Source: Paenibacillus_AA sp045062745
Lineage (GTDB): Bacteria > Bacillota > Bacilli > Paenibacillales > NBRC-103111
Length of the DNA stretch: 64,000 nt
NCBI RefSeq assembly: GCF_045062745.1
Contig: NZ_JBJGED010000004.1
Location: 248,001-312,000 of the forward strand
Direction: 5' to 3'
The number at the start of each line of letters is the position of its first letter. Positions within the stretch are counted from its first letter, which is position 1. The notes beneath the pieces are model-generated. The model was given only the letters and a program-made list of their open reading frames with translations. It had not been told where the DNA came from and did not search any database. The position numbers were made by a program, and so were the translations under genes. Shown piece by piece: positions 8,094-17,491 of the stretch.

Positions 8094-9997
8094 GTGAGAC
8101 GCGCAGAGCGCCGGGCGGCAGCCCGGGCACGGGCGGTCCCGGCGGCTTCCGAGGCCCCGGCGGCGGGCCTCCGGGGATGGGCTTCGGTATGCCTCCGCAG
8201 AAGGCGAAAAACTTCAAAGGCACCTTCCGCCGGCTGCTCGGGTATTTGAAGCCCTATCGGGGCCGGCTGATTACGGTGCTGGCGACCGCGATCTTGAGCA
8301 CCGTCTTCAGCATCGTCAGTCCGAAGCTCATGGGGAAGGCGACGACCAAGTTGTTCGAAGGCATTATGGGCAAAGTGAATCATATCCCGGGAGCGGAGAT
8401 CGATTTTGACTATATTCTTCAAATTGTGCTCCTCTTGGCCGGTTTATATGCCTTGAGTTCCCTGTTTAGCTATGCCATGCAATACTTGATGGCCGGCGTC
8501 GCCCAGAAGACTGTGTATACGCTCCGCCGGGATGTGAATCTGAAGCTGGCTCGGCTGCCGATCTCGTACTTCGATTCCCGCACGCACGGGGAGATCATGA
8601 GCCGTGCGGTGAACGACGTCGACAACATCAGCGGCACGCTCCAGCAGAGCTTGACGCAGCTGATCACCTCCGTAGTGACCATTCTCGGCGTAATCGTGAT
8701 GATGCTGACCATCAGTCCGCTGTTGACCGGCATTCTGATCCTGACGATCCCGCTCAGCTTCGTAGTTGTGAGCCGGATCGCCAAGCGCTCGCAGAAGCAT
8801 TTCATGGGGCAGCAAAAGGAGCTCGGCGAGCTGAATGGGCACGTCGAGGAAATGTATACCGGGCACCGGATCGTGAAGGCGTTCGGCCATGAAGCGAAGT
8901 CGATCGCCAAGTTCGATCAGATCAACGACCGGCTGTACGAGTCGGGCCGCAAGGCGCAGTTCATCTCCGGCATTATGATGCCGCTCATCTCGTTCGTGAA
9001 CAACATCGGGTACGTGGCGATCTGCGTCGTCGGGGGCGTGCTCGTCACGCGGCAGTCGATCCAGATCGGAGATATCCAGGCGTTCATCCAGTACGCACGC
9101 CAGTTCTCGATGCCGATCGCACAGACGGCCAACATTGCGAATGTCATTCAATCGACGATCGCCTCCGCGGAGCGGGTGTTCGAGCTGCTGGATGAGCCGG
9201 AGCAAGTGCCGGAAGCCGTGGGTGCCAAGGGACTGCCGCATCCGCACGGCGACGTGGAGTTCCGCGGCGTGCAGTTCGGGTATAAAGCGGACGCTATGCT
9301 GATCGAGGATATGAACATCGATGTCCGCTCCGGACAGACGGTAGCGATCGTTGGGCCGACCGGCGCGGGTAAGACGACGCTCATCAACCTGCTCATGCGG
9401 TTCTATGAGCTGAATGGCGGAGCCATCACCGTCGACGGCGTGAACATCACGGATCTGAAGCGGCACAGCCTGTACGGCATGTTCGGCATGGTGCTGCAGG
9501 ATACGTGGCTGTTCAACGGCACGATTCGCGACAACATCGGCTACGGGCGTGCAGGGGCGACCGAGGAGGAGATCGTCGAGGCGGCGGTGGCCGCGCATGC
9601 CGATCACTTCATCCGCACGCTGCCGGACGGCTACGACACGATTCTGAACGAGGAAGCGTCGAATATCTCGCAGGGGCAAAAGCAGCTCTTGACGATCGCG
9701 CGCGCCATTCTGGCAGATCCGGCCATTCTCATCCTCGACGAAGCGACGAGCAGCGTCGATACGCGTACGGAAATTATCATTCAACGGGCTATGAACCGTT
9801 TGATGGAGGGCCGCACGAGCTTCGTGATCGCCCACCGATTGTCTACGATTCGCGATGCGGATCTGATCTTGGTTATGAACAAAGGCAGCGTCATCGAGAA
9901 GGGGACTCATCAGGAGCTGCTGAATTTGGGAGGGTTCTACGCCGATCTGTACAACAGCCAGTTCACGGGAAAGGGCGTTAGTCCCGTAGCCGGCTGA
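8090..9997 (+). CDS. ABC exporter half-transporter, canonical-site subunit (YfiC/BmrD-like)
   Basis: 635 aa. The ATG at 8090 overlaps the upstream TGA and follows GAGGAG; in-frame codons further upstream belong to the previous gene. An unusual Gly/Pro-rich N-terminal tail (res ~8-38, PGGSPGTGGPGGFRGPGGG) precedes the six-helix membrane domain. The ATPase has Walker A GPTGAGKTT, signature SQGQKQ and Walker B ILILDE with the catalytic Glu intact, complementing the degenerate partner. The two should form one heterodimeric exporter. Followed at 60 nt by an MFS exporter, so the region looks like an efflux cluster. Confidence 0.9.
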   Translation: MSETRRAPGGSPGTGGPGGFRGPGGGPPGMGFGMPPQKAKNFKGTFRRLLGYLKPYRGRLITVLATAILSTVFSIVSPKLMGKATTKLFEGIMGKVNHIPGAEIDFDYILQIVLLLAGLYALSSLFSYAMQYLMAGVAQKTVYTLRRDVNLKLARLPISYFDSRTHGEIMSRAVNDVDNISGTLQQSLTQLITSVVTILGVIVMMLTISPLLTGILILTIPLSFVVVSRIAKRSQKHFMGQQKELGELNGHVEEMYTGHRIVKAFGHEAKSIAKFDQINDRLYESGRKAQFISGIMMPLISFVNNIGYVAICVVGGVLVTRQSIQIGDIQAFIQYARQFSMPIAQTANIANVIQSTIASAERVFELLDEPEQVPEAVGAKGLPHPHGDVEFRGVQFGYKADAMLIEDMNIDVRSGQTVAIVGPTGAGKTTLINLLMRFYELNGGAITVDGVNITDLKRHSLYGMFGMVLQDTWLFNGTIRDNIGYGRAGATEEEIVEAAVAAHADHFIRTLPDGYDTILNEEASNISQGQKQLLTIARAILADPAILILDEATSSVDTRTEIIIQRAMNRLMEGRTSFVIAHRLSTIRDADLILVMNKGSVIEKGTHQELLNLGGFYADLYNSQFTGKGVSPVAG

Positions 9998-10057
9998 TCG
10001 AGCATAGCCGATAGGAGTAGAGCCGATAGAAGAAATGAGAGAAAAGGAGCCAACTGT

Positions 10058-11605
10058 ATGAGTCCATCCGCCGTGAGCGGCCAGGCAACACCCAACTCGG
10101 AGTTTCGTATCAGCAGCATTATCATCCCCTTGCTCGCCATCATCGCGGGCGTGTTCATGGTCATTCTGGACGCGACCGCTATGAACGTGGCCCTGTCGAG
10201 CCTCGTTCACGATTTCGATTCCCCTCTGTCCACGCTCCAGTGGGCGGTCACCGGCTACATGCTGGCCCAGGCGGCGGTCATTCCGCTGTCGGGCTGGCTG
10301 TCCGACCGGTTCGGGGCGAAGAATATTTTCCTCATCTCCGTCTGTCTGTTCACGCTCGGCTCGATTCTGTGCGCGACGCCGAACAGCGCGGAGTGGCTGA
10401 TCGTCTTTCGCGTCATCCAGGGATTAGGCGGAGGCTGCGTGCTTCCGGTCGCCATGGCGTACGTCTACAAGCTCAGCCCGCCCAGTAAGGTCGGGGCGAT
10501 CATGGGCATGATGGGCGTGCCGATTCTGTTCGCGCCGGCGATCGGCCCGGTGCTCTCCGGGTGGCTCGTGGAGTATCACTCTTGGCGCTGGATCTTCCTC
10601 ATCAACATCCCGGTGGGGCTCATCTGCCTGCTGATCGGTCTGCGCCGTCTGCCGAGCGGTGAACGGAGCAAGGGCTCCGCGATCGATGTACCGGGCATCA
10701 TACTCGGCCCGCTGGCGTTCGCGGCGTTGTCCTACGGCGTCAGCGAAGGCGCGCACGGCTGGACGTCGGCAAAGACGCTGACCGGCCTCATCGTCGGCGG
10801 CATCGCCCTCCTCCTGTTCGTGATCGCCGAGCTGCGCGCGAAGACGCCGCTGCTCGAGCTGCGCGTGTTCCGTTCGGGCGACTTCTCGGTCGGCATCCTC
10901 GTCCAGTGGATCGCCCAGTTCGGGCTGTACGGCGCGCTGTTCCTCATGCCGCAGTTCCTGCAGCAGGCGCGCGGGTTCGCTCCGTTCGACACCGGGCTGA
11001 CCTTGCTGCCGCAGGCGCTCGCCTCCGGGCTCATGATGCCGATCGCGGGCATGCTGTTCGACAAGATCGGCGTGCGCTGGCTCGTCGTCGCCGGCCTCGG
11101 GCTCGTATCCGGCGCGTTGTACCAATATTCGCACGTCGACATGACGACGGAGAGCCGCGATCTGATCCTGCCGCTCATCATGTGCGGCGCGGGGATGGGC
11201 ATGATGATGATGCCGATGAATTCGCATCTCATCAGCAAGGCGCCGCGCGAGCTCGTGAGCCGCGTGACGTCGCTGACCAACGCGATGCAGATGGTCATTA
11301 ATTCTCTCGCCGTCGCGACGCTGGTCACGATCCTGACGTCGAAGACTACGACGAAGCTGACCGAGATGCAGGCCGCCGGGGGAGCTGCCGGGGCGGGTAC
11401 GGCGGGCCAGCAGGCGCCGGACGCGAAAGCAGCGCTCATGCAGGCGATGGTGGGCGGGTTCGACGACACGTTCCACGTGATGATCTACATCGCCATCGTC
11501 GGCGCGCTGCTCGGCCTCGTGCTGCGGCGCGGCAAAAAAGCCGGCACCGCCGCTCAAGGCGCGAAGCCGGGCCAGGGTGAAGACGCGGTGCTGATGCACG
11601 GATAA
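10058..11605 (+). CDS. DHA2-family MFS multidrug exporter (EmrB/QacA type)
   Basis: 515 aa with about 14 predicted transmembrane segments. Family motifs visible: LDATAMNVALSSL in TM1, GWLSDRFGAKN (motif A) after TM2, a Gly/Pro-rich TM5 (PVLSGWLVEYHSWRWIFLINIPVG, motif C region). The RBS AAAAGGAG is well placed. It extrudes small hydrophobic or cationic compounds in exchange for protons in characterised relatives; substrate here is unknown. It may be co-transcribed with the ABC exporter pair 60 nt upstream and ends at a very strong terminator. Confidence 0.9.
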   Translation: MSPSAVSGQATPNSEFRISSIIIPLLAIIAGVFMVILDATAMNVALSSLVHDFDSPLSTLQWAVTGYMLAQAAVIPLSGWLSDRFGAKNIFLISVCLFTLGSILCATPNSAEWLIVFRVIQGLGGGCVLPVAMAYVYKLSPPSKVGAIMGMMGVPILFAPAIGPVLSGWLVEYHSWRWIFLINIPVGLICLLIGLRRLPSGERSKGSAIDVPGIILGPLAFAALSYGVSEGAHGWTSAKTLTGLIVGGIALLLFVIAELRAKTPLLELRVFRSGDFSVGILVQWIAQFGLYGALFLMPQFLQQARGFAPFDTGLTLLPQALASGLMMPIAGMLFDKIGVRWLVVAGLGLVSGALYQYSHVDMTTESRDLILPLIMCGAGMGMMMMPMNSHLISKAPRELVSRVTSLTNAMQMVINSLAVATLVTILTSKTTTKLTEMQAAGGAAGAGTAGQQAPDAKAALMQAMVGGFDDTFHVMIYIAIVGALLGLVLRRGKKAGTAAQGAKPGQGEDAVLMHG

Positions 11606-11612
11606 GCATTAT

Positions 11613-11664
11613 AACAAAGGGCAGTTCCCGGGTTGAGCACTCAATCCGGGAACTGCCCTTTGTT
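11613..11664 (+). terminator. Strong terminator after the MFS exporter
   Basis: A 19-bp perfect stem (AACAAAGGGCAGTTCCCGG with its complement, 11613-11631 and 11646-11664) around a 14-nt loop. There is only a short T-rich tail, but the stem is unusually stable. Confidence 0.85.
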
Positions 11665-11685
11665 ATTTCGAACCGATACAAACGC

Positions 11686-11873
11686 GCTCTAGTTCGATTT
11701 CATCAACTTAAAGAAGGCTAGATTTCATTTGGAAGAGCTCTAGTTCGATTTCGCCGAATTGGAGCGCACGTTTAGAACACGGACTCTGCAATGTCGCCAT
11801 TTAGTTAGGCAAAATCGAACTGCATAGAGTGGACTTCCCTTAGGCACCGACTCCAGTTTGGCAAAATCGAACT
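11686..11873. repeat. 51-bp-phased tetrad repeat, element 1
   Basis: The 421-bp gap 11665-12085 holds no gene. Inside it AGTTCGATTT occurs at 11691 and 11742 (51 bp apart), then its reverse complement AAATCGAACT at 11812 and 11864 (52 bp apart). Flanks are also partly shared (GCTCTAGTTCGATTT; GGCAAAATCGAACT). The two-forward, two-inverted layout allows long hairpins. The same motif and spacing recur at 30.2 kb, so this is a dispersed family rather than a local accident. Confidence 0.75.
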
Positions 11874-12085
11874 ACACGTCATTCGTATCTACGATCAGGC
11901 TTCTTAAGCTCGAAAATAGCACTTGGATTCCATCGAAAGTCTCTTTTACGGATTGGAGTGCGAAACCGACTGTGGTGTGCAGCCAGGCGGGGAGCCGTTC
12001 CGAGAGAGACGCGGTTTCGTTGTAGCGACCCAATTGACATTCCCGACTAGGTGTAACTATAATGGCTGCAACAAGGAGGCGAGGT

Positions 12086-13243
12086 ATGGATCAACGGAAA
12101 AGATTCCTCATAATTGGAGGCGGCATCGCAGGTCTGACCACAGCGATCGCGCTGCGCCAACAGGGATTCGAGGCGGAAGTATACGAGGCTGCCCCGGAGC
12201 TGAAGGAGGCGGGGGCTGGGCTAGGTGTAGGTTCGAATGCGCTTAAAGCGATGAGGGTACTCGGACTGGAGGAAAAGCTGCTTGAGCGGAGTTTGATTCT
12301 ATCAAGCGCAACCTTCATAGATGATAAGGGACACTTAATTACACGAACCGATTCCGCTCCGGCGGACGGTGGGCTCGACCCGGATAATGTCATCATTCAT
12401 CGGACGGAGCTGCTGCATCTGCTCGCCGATGCACTCCCGCCCGAAGCGATAAAGACGAATAAAAAGTGCCTGGGGTTCGCCGAGCTGGATCACGGAGGAG
12501 TCGCGGTCCGTTTCGAGGACGGATCGACCGCGGAGGCGGACGGACTCATCGCGGCGGACGGCATCCATTCCGGCATCCGTCTGCGCGTACAACCGAATGC
12601 GGTTCCCCGCTATGCCGGCTATACTTGCTGGAGAGCGGTCGTAGAGGGGCCGCAGGGAGGGATCGACCCCGTCTTCATGGCGATCTGGGGCAGCCGAGGG
12701 CGGTTCGGCTACGCTCCTTTGCCCGGCAACCGGGTATACTGGTTTGCCGTCCTCAATTCCATGCCATCCAATCCCGCCTACATGTATTTCGATACCCGCG
12801 ACCTTGGCCTGCGGTTCGCGGGTTATCCGGCCCCTGTAGGAGAGTTGCTTGAACGTACCGAGAATTCCGTCGTGCTGCATAACGATATTTACGACTTGAA
12901 GCCCCTCTCCAGGTTCGCCTACGGCGCTGTCGTCCTAGTAGGCGATGCGGCGCACGCCACCACCCCGAACTTGGCGCAAGGGGCCGCTCAGGCCATGGAG
13001 GACGCCGTCGTGCTGGCCCGGTGTCTCGCAGACGGGCAGCCGACGGTTCAGGAGGCGTTCCGCAGATTCGAGCAGCTGCGTCTTGCTCGTACGCGCCGAG
13101 TAGTGGCATTATCGAGAAGGCTTGGGCGCATGGCACAGCTGGAATCCCAGCTGATGTGCAGCTTGAGGAATCGGTTGCTTCGTGCGATGCCGGCCCGCTT
13201 GGCCGGCCGCCAATTGCAATTTTTGCGGGATGTGCCCTTCTGA
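12086..13243 (+). CDS. FAD-dependent aromatic-ring-type monooxygenase (UbiH/salicylate hydroxylase family)
   Basis: 385 aa. FAD-binding GxGxxG in FLIIGGGIAGLTTAIALRQQG, the DG motif in IAADGIHSGIR and the GD motif in VVLVGDAAHATTPNLAQGA are all in the expected order for group A flavoprotein monooxygenases, which use NAD(P)H and O2 to hydroxylate aromatic or polyene substrates. I chose ATG 12086 because AAGGAGG lies 8 nt before it; an in-frame ATG at 12062 lacks an RBS. A lone gene after a repeat-rich gap, convergent with the GT4 gene. Substrate cannot be told. Confidence 0.85.
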   Translation: MDQRKRFLIIGGGIAGLTTAIALRQQGFEAEVYEAAPELKEAGAGLGVGSNALKAMRVLGLEEKLLERSLILSSATFIDDKGHLITRTDSAPADGGLDPDNVIIHRTELLHLLADALPPEAIKTNKKCLGFAELDHGGVAVRFEDGSTAEADGLIAADGIHSGIRLRVQPNAVPRYAGYTCWRAVVEGPQGGIDPVFMAIWGSRGRFGYAPLPGNRVYWFAVLNSMPSNPAYMYFDTRDLGLRFAGYPAPVGELLERTENSVVLHNDIYDLKPLSRFAYGAVVLVGDAAHATTPNLAQGAAQAMEDAVVLARCLADGQPTVQEAFRRFEQLRLARTRRVVALSRRLGRMAQLESQLMCSLRNRLLRAMPARLAGRQLQFLRDVPF

Positions 13244-13280
13244 CGACGCCCTCGAGGTTGAGCGCACAGCGGTCCGCGTC

Positions 13281-14510
13281 TTATTGGGCCGCGCCCTTGC
13301 CGTCGCCGGTGCTAGCCGCGACCTTGCCGCCCGCGGCGGCGGAAGCCCGGCGGGACGCCGTCTGCGGCGCGCAGAGCCGGCGAATCGCGATGTCGAAGCG
13401 CTCGGCGAGCCGCTCGTACCGGAACTGCGCGCGTGCCCGCTCGGCTCCGCATCGCACGAGTGCGTTGCGCAGCTCGGCGTCGTGTTGGAGCCGTACGACC
13501 GCATCTGCGATGTCCGCGGGCGACTCCGGGTCGACGAGCAAGCCCGTCTCCCCGTCGAGCACGGCTTCGCCGGCGCCGCCGGACCGGCCGGCAATGACGG
13601 GAATGCCGGTCATCGCCGCTTCCAGATAGACGATGCCGAACCCTTCCGCATCGCCCCGCTTCAGCTCCCGCGACACCATGATGAACTGGTCGCATGTGTT
13701 GTAATAAGCGTTCAGCGTCTCGGAGTCGGACGCATACCCGGCGAACCGGACCTGGTCCGCGACCCCGCAATCCCGGGCGAGCTGTTCCAGCCGCGGCCGC
13801 TCGGGGCCGTCGCCTACGATCAAGTATACGGCGTTCGGGATCGCCTTCAGCACTTCCGGCATCGCTTCGATGACCTTGTCATGCCCTTTGCGCTTCACGA
13901 GGCGGCCGACCGTGAGCAGAACGTAGCGGCCCTCGAACTGATGTCGGCGGATGAACGCTTCGTCCCGAGGCTGCATCTGGTAGACGTCTTCGACCCCGGG
14001 ATACACCAGCTCGATTCGGTTCGGATCGACTCCATAACCCACCACGAGCTTTTTCGTGAATTCACTATTCGTGAGCACGCCCTCTGCACGCCGCAGGATT
14101 AGAGAGACAAGCTTGTTCAGCCCCCAGATTTTGCGAAATTGCAGCATATCCATCCCGTGGGTGGAGATGATGTAGCGATGGCCGGACATCAGATTCAACA
14201 GAAGGCCGATCAGTCCGATCAGAATATAGCCGTAGATCGTCACGTCCGCCCCGGCTTCTCGGACCGTTCGCTTCACATACCGGAACAGCGTAGGCCAACT
14301 GGACAGGTGGACGCTCTCGTTCTTCAGGAAAGGGCCTCGGACAATCCGGAACGGCTGCGCGGCGTCGAACGCTTCCTCATCGCCGTATCGGGGGGCCAGG
14401 ACGGTTATATGATGCTTCGTGTGCTTGCTTAGGTTGTAGTAATACTTTTGCATGCCGCCGATCCCGGGAGGGAATACGCCGGCTACTAACACGACGTTTT
14501 TACGTTTCAT
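13281..14510 (-). CDS. Glycosyltransferase family 4 (GT-B fold)
   Basis: 409 aa. N-terminal Gly-rich loop (VAGVFPPGIGGMQKYYYNLSKH), central VGRLVKRKGHDKVIEA typical of the GT-B C-domain, and the E-x7-E nucleotide-sugar motif in GDAEGFGIVYLEAAMTGIPVIAGRSGGAGE. It should transfer a sugar from a nucleotide donor to a lipid or polysaccharide acceptor at the inner face of the membrane. Its ATG overlaps the end of the upstream flippase-like gene by 11 nt, so the two are translationally coupled and probably act on the same glycan or lipid. The Ala/Gly-rich tail after residue 385 looks disordered. Confidence 0.9.
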   Translation of the reverse strand: MKRKNVVLVAGVFPPGIGGMQKYYYNLSKHTKHHITVLAPRYGDEEAFDAAQPFRIVRGPFLKNESVHLSSWPTLFRYVKRTVREAGADVTIYGYILIGLIGLLLNLMSGHRYIISTHGMDMLQFRKIWGLNKLVSLILRRAEGVLTNSEFTKKLVVGYGVDPNRIELVYPGVEDVYQMQPRDEAFIRRHQFEGRYVLLTVGRLVKRKGHDKVIEAMPEVLKAIPNAVYLIVGDGPERPRLEQLARDCGVADQVRFAGYASDSETLNAYYNTCDQFIMVSRELKRGDAEGFGIVYLEAAMTGIPVIAGRSGGAGEAVLDGETGLLVDPESPADIADAVVRLQHDAELRNALVRCGAERARAQFRYERLAERFDIAIRRLCAPQTASRRASAAAGGKVAASTGDGKGAAQ

Positions 14511-15459
14511 AAGGATTCATCCTCTTCTTTCTTGTGAATTGCACCGTTTGCACCGCGACATACAAAAGCACCTCGCTCAGGATATTCCAGATCCGGGCAA
14601 TGATCGAGATCTGCAGAGCCGTCGACGTATCCATCCGGAACGAGAGAAAATAAACGAGGAAGCCTTCCCGCACGCCGATACCGCCAGGCAACGGACTGAG
14701 CAGCCCAAGCAGCCAGGACGCCGCGAAAGTCCCGGACGCGTACAGCACGCTGACATCGAGAATATGAAAGCTGCGAAGGAGCAGCCAGAACGAGATCCCC
14801 ATAATCAGATGACTGGCCAAATAGTAGCCTAGATAGCGGAAAAATCGGTTGCGGGATAAGGGCGCAAGGGGACCGGCTAACCGCTTCGAGAGCGCTCCGG
14901 GTTTGAATTTGCTCAGCAAGCGGCCGCAGATCGCCTCGGTCCATTCCGACACCTTGGGGAAATACAAGTACGTGAGCGCGAGGAGCGCGGCGAACAAGAA
15001 GCAAACGTAGACAGGAATCGCATGCAAGTCGACCAACAGGATGAGCGCGTAGACGGCAGCCGCTACGACAAGCAGCACATTTTCGTACACAATCGCCGCG
15101 ATTTGAGCGTTCACCGGAACACCTTCCCGACTGGCCATGACGACCCGTCCCGCCAAATTCCAGATGCCGCCCGGGATGTACTTGGCGAACTGCGAGCTGG
15201 TGTAGATGAGGAGCCCCTTGCGCAGAGACAGCTGACGGACCGGATCGTTCAGAATCTGCAGCCAGATCGACGCTTGGACCGCCAGGAATAACGTGAACAG
15301 CGATAAGGAGACATAAAAGAAAACGCCCGTATGCAGCAGGTAGTAAACGATCTCCCGCGGGTTCATCGGAATGGTGCGGTACGCGAAATAGAGCATCAGC
15401 GCAACAAGTCCGAAGCGCAACGTGACCATGAGTGCTTTTCTCCAGGACAACCCTCTCAC
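14500..15459 (-). CDS. LPG-synthase-TM/UPF0104-type integral membrane protein
   Basis: 319 aa with about eight transmembrane segments and the family landmark PLPGGIGVREGFLVYFL near the C-terminus. The family (PF03706) includes the flippase part of MprF and many proteins next to glycosyltransferases, where a lipid- or lipid-linked-sugar-moving role is suspected. I set the start at GTG 15459 because AAGGAG lies 7 nt upstream on the minus strand; the longer reading frame to 15603 would run back through the terminator of the LtaS-like gene. Coupled to the GT4 gene that follows. Confidence 0.8.
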   Translation of the reverse strand: MRGLSWRKALMVTLRFGLVALMLYFAYRTIPMNPREIVYYLLHTGVFFYVSLSLFTLFLAVQASIWLQILNDPVRQLSLRKGLLIYTSSQFAKYIPGGIWNLAGRVVMASREGVPVNAQIAAIVYENVLLVVAAAVYALILLVDLHAIPVYVCFLFAALLALTYLYFPKVSEWTEAICGRLLSKFKPGALSKRLAGPLAPLSRNRFFRYLGYYLASHLIMGISFWLLLRSFHILDVSVLYASGTFAASWLLGLLSPLPGGIGVREGFLVYFLSFRMDTSTALQISIIARIWNILSEVLLYVAVQTVQFTRKKRMNPYET

Positions 15460-15571
15460 CTGCCGCTCCTTATTAGTATCATTATAGCTTCCCCCCGGAA
15501 GTTGAACCATTCTTTTACAATTTCTACATAAATACGATTCCCTATCCGGTGAGCCCTTAACGCCCCAATAC

Positions 15572-15600
15572 AAAAAACTCCACCTGCTAACCAGGTGGAG
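15572..15600 (-). terminator. Terminator of the LtaS-like gene
   Basis: On the minus strand CTCCACCTG-GTTAG-CAGGTGGAG is followed by TTTTTT. It separates the synthase gene from the flippase/GT4 pair on the same strand. Confidence 0.9.
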
Positions 15601-15622
15601 CAAATCCTTTTATAGGGCTAAT

Positions 15623-17491
15623 CTACTTGTCGGCGTCCTCGCGGTCCGGAAGCTGCAGCACGTAGCTGTCGGAGAGGTTCAGCAGCTTGAGCGCCCGCGA
15701 GAACTCTTCCTCCGTCGCCATGCGGCCCGATTGGCTGCTGACGAGCGGGTATTCCTTCCCGTCCGCGAAGCCGCTGCCCGAGAGGAACAGCGCATCGTCG
15801 CTCATGAAGGAGCCGGACGGCAAGTAATAGCGCTGCGGCAGCAAATTGCTGGACTGATTCAGCAAGTCCTGCCCGAAGTGCACGTACTGATCGAGCGAGA
15901 TGCCCATCAGATTCGCCACTGTAGGCAGCGTATCGACCTGTCCGCCGAGCGCTGGGAACGTCTGAGGGGTAGTCAAGCCGCCGCCGGCGATGATGAGCGG
16001 AATGTTGATCATGTCCTTATAGCCGTATTCAACGCCAAAGATCTCCGCCATCAGCTTTTTCTCGCCGTGCGTCAGCTGATTCATCGGAATGCCGCGGTGA
16101 TCGCCGTACAACACGACGAGGCTCGTGTCCCACAGCCCGCTCTTCTTCAGCTCGTCGATGAATTGACCGAGAGCGTAGTCCGCATACGCCTGCGAACGGA
16201 GATAGTCGCCGACCATCGTTCGCTCGAACCGCTCCGGTAGCGTAATGCGGTCTTTCTCTTCCGGCAAGTCGAACGGGTGATGCGCCGACTGCGAGATGAT
16301 GTGCGCGTAGAACGGCTGGCCGCTCTGCTGCTTCTTCTTCAGCTCGGCCGCCGTCTTCTTGTACAGAATTTCGTCCGACGACCCGAAGGCGATCGGATCG
16401 TCCGAGCCGAAGAACGCCTGATCGTAATACTTCTCGAACCCGAGTGCGGCGTACAGCTCACCGCGGTTCCAGAACTCGACGACGTTCGTGTGGAACGTGG
16501 AGGTCGAGTAGCCGGCCGCTTGCATGAGCCGTGGGAGGCTCGGCAGCACCTTGCCGACGTATTCCTGGGAAGCCGGACCGCGAGGCGGAATGTAATACGA
16601 CGTATTCGTGATGAACTCCGCGTCCGACGTATTGCCTTGCCCGACCTGCTGATAGAAGTTCGGGAAGTAGTAGTTCCCGGAGGCGAGCCGATTCAGGTTC
16701 GGGGTGACCTCCCGGCCGTCGAGCTTGTAGTTGATCAGGAAGTTCTGGAACGATTCCAGCTGAATGATAATCAGATTGCGTCCCTTGGCCGCGCCCCAAT
16801 AAGCGGGCTGGTCGACCGGAGTCAGCTCCTTCAGCTCGTCGATATGCTCCTGCGTGAGCTCCGTCGGGTCGGCCAGATCTACCTTATCTTTCGATAGCAG
16901 CGTGTACACCTCATAGTTGAGGATGCCCATCTGCTCGGCCTTCACATGCTCGTTTAAGCTCGCTCGGTTCGGCAGTACGTCGGATAGGCAGATCATGAGC
17001 GAAACCGCGAACACCAAGGCGACAACGCCCTTGCTGATCCGGGCGGTACTGATTCGCTTCCACAGCTTCTGCTGCTTACGGCGGAACATGAGGAACCCGA
17101 ACACCAGAATGTCCATGAACACGGGCAAGTAGTAAGGATCGACCAGCTTGAACACGCTCTTTTTCACAGCCGTTACTTGGTTGACTTGCCTTAGCGTATG
17201 ATAGGTCGGGATGACCCCATAGTACTTGTAATACATAATAAGAGAGAAGAATAAGAGCGTGATGAGCAAATTCACCCACAAATACACCGCGAGCTTACGT
17301 TTGGAGGCAAACCATTCGATCAAGCAGAACAACATCCAGATGAAGGGCAGCTCTTTCAGCATCGTCTGCCAGGTTAGACCTTCGTCGAACAGAATGATCC
17401 AAGCCACGTAGCTTTTGAGCAGCAGCATGACCGAGAAAAAAAGAAAAGGACGGAAATGCAGCAGCCGGTCGGATGACAACCATGCTTTCAT
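15623..17491 (-). CDS. LtaS-family lipoteichoic-acid-synthase-type sulfatase-fold enzyme
   Basis: 622 aa. Four to five N-terminal transmembrane helices (res ~12-170) and a large extracellular sulfatase-fold domain. The active-site signature GQGNTSDAEF (Thr288 as nucleophile) matches GQGKTSDSEF of LtaS; the metal ligand Glu in IIQLESFQ (Glu246) and the VLYGDHRGIP Asp-His pair are present. Family members polymerise or prime glycerol-phosphate from phosphatidylglycerol on the outer membrane face. Whether this is a main LTA synthase or an auxiliary paralogue cannot be told from one window. Monocistronic, with its own terminator. Confidence 0.92.
   Translation of the reverse strand: MKAWLSSDRLLHFRPFLFFSVMLLLKSYVAWIILFDEGLTWQTMLKELPFIWMLFCLIEWFASKRKLAVYLWVNLLITLLFFSLIMYYKYYGVIPTYHTLRQVNQVTAVKKSVFKLVDPYYLPVFMDILVFGFLMFRRKQQKLWKRISTARISKGVVALVFAVSLMICLSDVLPNRASLNEHVKAEQMGILNYEVYTLLSKDKVDLADPTELTQEHIDELKELTPVDQPAYWGAAKGRNLIIIQLESFQNFLINYKLDGREVTPNLNRLASGNYYFPNFYQQVGQGNTSDAEFITNTSYYIPPRGPASQEYVGKVLPSLPRLMQAAGYSTSTFHTNVVEFWNRGELYAALGFEKYYDQAFFGSDDPIAFGSSDEILYKKTAAELKKKQQSGQPFYAHIISQSAHHPFDLPEEKDRITLPERFERTMVGDYLRSQAYADYALGQFIDELKKSGLWDTSLVVLYGDHRGIPMNQLTHGEKKLMAEIFGVEYGYKDMINIPLIIAGGGLTTPQTFPALGGQVDTLPTVANLMGISLDQYVHFGQDLLNQSSNLLPQRYYLPSGSFMSDDALFLSGSGFADGKEYPLVSSQSGRMATEEEFSRALKLLNLSDSYVLQLPDREDADK

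Noticed and set aside
7488..8422. Overlapping minus-strand frames below the exporter junction
   Set aside because: Pro/Arg-rich shadows of the Gly/Pro-coding region at the start of the second exporter gene.
8444..10210. 588-aa minus-strand frame under the ABC exporter
   Set aside because: Composition typical of an antisense shadow and no domain recognised. The + strand has complete Walker motifs.
13182..14102. 306-aa + frame under the GT4 gene
   Set aside because: Shadow frame overlapping the end of the monooxygenase; no motif, while the minus strand has GT-B motifs.
15460..15603. 48-residue N-terminal extension of the flippase-like protein
   Set aside because: It would be encoded across the terminator of the preceding gene. 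The GTG at 15459 has a good RBS and the family's normal N-terminus.
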